A stretch of DNA of 6,860 bases from DUQU01 sp964481475 (lineage in GTDB: Bacteria; Bacillota_I; Bacilli_A; Acholeplasmatales; UBA5453): the NCBI GenBank assembly GCA_964481475.1, contig CAYZTG010000033.1, positions 1-6,860 on the forward strand, given 5' to 3'. Both the position numbers and the translations under genes were made by a program. A model generated the notes under the pieces. The model did no database searches. It was not told where the DNA came from and was given only the letters and a program-made list of their open reading frames with translations. Positions 5,352 to 6,860 of the stretch are shown here, piece after piece. Positions within the stretch are counted from its first letter, which is position 1; each line of letters begins with the position of its first letter.

Positions 5352-6860
5352 ATGGAAAGAATATATGAAGCAACATTGAATGATTTACCCTTTTTAATAG
5401 AACTAGAAAAGTCGTTTAAAAAGGAAAGAATGTTTAATAAACAACAATTAGCAAGAAGTATTACAAGTAATCACCAAAGTGTTTATATTATTAGTGTTGA
5501 TAATAATAAAGCAGGGAGTATTACCCTATTTAACTTTAAAACGAGTGTTAGAATTTATTCGATTGCGATTTTAAACGAATACCGCAAATTAGGTTTAGGT
5601 AAAGTCTTAATGACTAAAGTAATTGAACAAGCAAAAAAAGAAGGTAAGAGTAAAGTAACGTTGGAAGTAGATGTTAATGATACTAAACTAATTAATTGGT
5701 ATGAATCGTTTGGTTTTATGGCTAAAAGTGTTTTACCTAACTACTATGGGAATGGTGAAGCGGCTTTAAAGATGGAACTTATTTTAGAAGAAACATCAAA
5801 AAAGATTAAGAACTTATTGGTCTATAATAATTATTTTGACTGGTTAGATAAGATCAAAAATGTTGAGATTATTAGTGCGGAAGAGTTTATTAATACTAAT
5901 CGTTATAAAAGACCAGAGTATCGTGTATTTAACTTTTGTGAAAGTTATGATTATCAAAAAATAGGGTATTTCGTTTCACTTTTTTCTCAAGCAAGAGATC
6001 AAAGATCAATTCCTAATATTGTTACTATTGAAGATGTCTTAGATGAAACTATCCTCAGTTCAATAAGTGAAGAAATTGAGGAGATAGTTTATAAGACTTT
6101 TAAAAATGAAGTTGAAAATGAAATAATTATTGATATTTTATGGGGTAAAACTAATAACGAAAAGTTTAAAGTTTTAGCGAAACATTTGTATAACTTTTTT
6201 GCCTCTCCTATTTTAAGATTTAAGTTCATTAAGGAAAAAGTTTGGCTTTTAAAAGAAGTTAAATTAAATTTTAGTGATTTTATTGTCGATGATAAGTTTA
6301 TTAATGATGCTAATGAATATTTAAGCCAAAAGAAGTTTTATGATGCTCATTTTAAAAACTATAAATATGATTTAGCAATTTTAGTGGATGATGAGGATGA
6401 ATCAAGACCATCAGATAAAGTAGCATTAGCTAAGTTTAAACATGCCGCAGAAAAAAAAGGTTTTTACACAGAATTTATTACAAAAGATGATTATTACCGA
6501 TTAAACCAATTTGATGCTTTGTTTATTAGAACAACAACTAATGTTAATAATTATACTTATCAATTTTCCAGGTTGGCATATGCAGAAGGGCTAGTTGTTA
6601 TTGATGATCCATGGTCTATTTTAAAATGTGCTAATAAACTTTATTTACATGAAAGTATGGAAATTCATCAAATCTTAACACCCGAAACGATTTTTGTTAC
6701 TAATAATACTAATTTAGATGAAGTAATTAATAATCTAAATTTCCCGATTGTTTTAAAGCAACCAGATAGTGCTGCTTCAAAAGGTGTTTTTAAAGCAACT
6801 AATAAAGAAGAACTAACTGAAAAAATAAATGAGTTATTTAAGGTGAGTGAGATTATTATT
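5352..6860 (+). CDS. GNAT acetyltransferase - RLAN - RimK-like ATP-grasp ligase fusion (3' end outside window)
   Basis: Open for 503 codons with no stop before the right edge. Three domains can be read. (1) GNAT N-acetyltransferase, residues about 1-145: the acetyl-CoA loop is RKLGLGK (R78, G81, G83), with the late NWYESFGF motif at 115-122. (2) RLAN, the RimK-like ATP-grasp N-terminal domain, about 154-306, recognised from FNFCESYDYQKIGYFVSLFS, RSIPNIVTIEDV and LYNFFASPILRF. (3) RimK-like ATP-grasp, about 338 onward: RPSDKVALAKF, DALFIRTTTNVNNYTY and VVIDDPWSILKCANK, then the ATP-binding lysine in VLKQPDS (K469) and glycine loop SAASKGV (473-479). The distal Mg2+-binding half is cut off. Such ligases use ATP to join a carboxylate to an amine; the GNAT part could acetylate substrate or product, an inference from the fusion. 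GAGGA at 5343-5347 fixes the ATG, and a promoter and terminator lie upstream. The substrate is unknown. Confidence 0.88.
   Translation, partial: MERIYEATLNDLPFLIELEKSFKKERMFNKQQLARSITSNHQSVYIISVDNNKAGSITLFNFKTSVRIYSIAILNEYRKLGLGKVLMTKVIEQAKKEGKSKVTLEVDVNDTKLINWYESFGFMAKSVLPNYYGNGEAALKMELILEETSKKIKNLLVYNNYFDWLDKIKNVEIISAEEFINTNRYKRPEYRVFNFCESYDYQKIGYFVSLFSQARDQRSIPNIVTIEDVLDETILSSISEEIEEIVYKTFKNEVENEIIIDILWGKTNNEKFKVLAKHLYNFFASPILRFKFIKEKVWLLKEVKLNFSDFIVDDKFINDANEYLSQKKFYDAHFKNYKYDLAILVDDEDESRPSDKVALAKFKHAAEKKGFYTEFITKDDYYRLNQFDALFIRTTTNVNNYTYQFSRLAYAEGLVVIDDPWSILKCANKLYLHESMEIHQILTPETIFVTNNTNLDEVINNLNFPIVLKQPDSAASKGVFKATNKEELTEKINELFKVSEIII

Overview
The window is AT-rich (roughly 30% GC by eye). 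Every gene I can support lies on the + strand, with short intergenic gaps and intrinsic terminators that have strong T-tracts. All 17 tryptophan codons I counted across the seven reading frames are TGG and none is TGA, so the standard bacterial code (table 11) applies despite the Mollicutes-like composition. Together with the AckA, acyltransferase and symporter sequences, this suggests a low-GC Bacillota or Mycoplasmatota lineage that keeps UGA as stop (Acholeplasma/Haloplasma/Erysipelotrichia-like). The exact taxon is an inference.

Layout. (1) 1-144: C-terminal end of a hemolysin III/PAQR-family membrane protein, closely followed by a complete acetate kinase gene (ackA, 178-1353) and an intrinsic terminator (about 1365-1393). 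(2) 1507-4060: a two-gene unit. A PlsC-type lysophospholipid acyltransferase carries an unusual zinc-ribbon and beta-rich C-terminal extension. It overlaps by 20 bp the start of a sodium/glutamate-symporter-like (ESS/GltS family) membrane protein. A terminator follows at about 4077-4111. (3) 4216-4665: a short TetR-type regulator whose putative promoter is covered by an imperfect palindrome, a candidate operator. (4) 4758-5228: a small stand-alone nucleotidyltransferase-fold protein, then a terminator at 5249-5283. (5) 5352 to the window end: a large open gene with no stop codon in the window, encoding a three-domain GNAT acetyltransferase - RLAN - RimK-like ATP-grasp ligase.

How it fits together. 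The first two blocks look like housekeeping: substrate-level ATP synthesis from acetyl phosphate, phospholipid acylation, and probable amino-acid/Na+ transport. The second half is more accessory in character. The most interesting item is the ATP-grasp amidoligase fusion at the right edge. It has its own promoter and a terminator immediately upstream, so it probably begins a transcription unit that continues outside the window. Its family is associated with making peptide-like amide bonds, but neither substrate nor product can be read from this sequence. I found no CRISPR array, insertion sequence, rRNA, tRNA or convincing riboswitch. No gene-free stretch exceeds about 155 bases.
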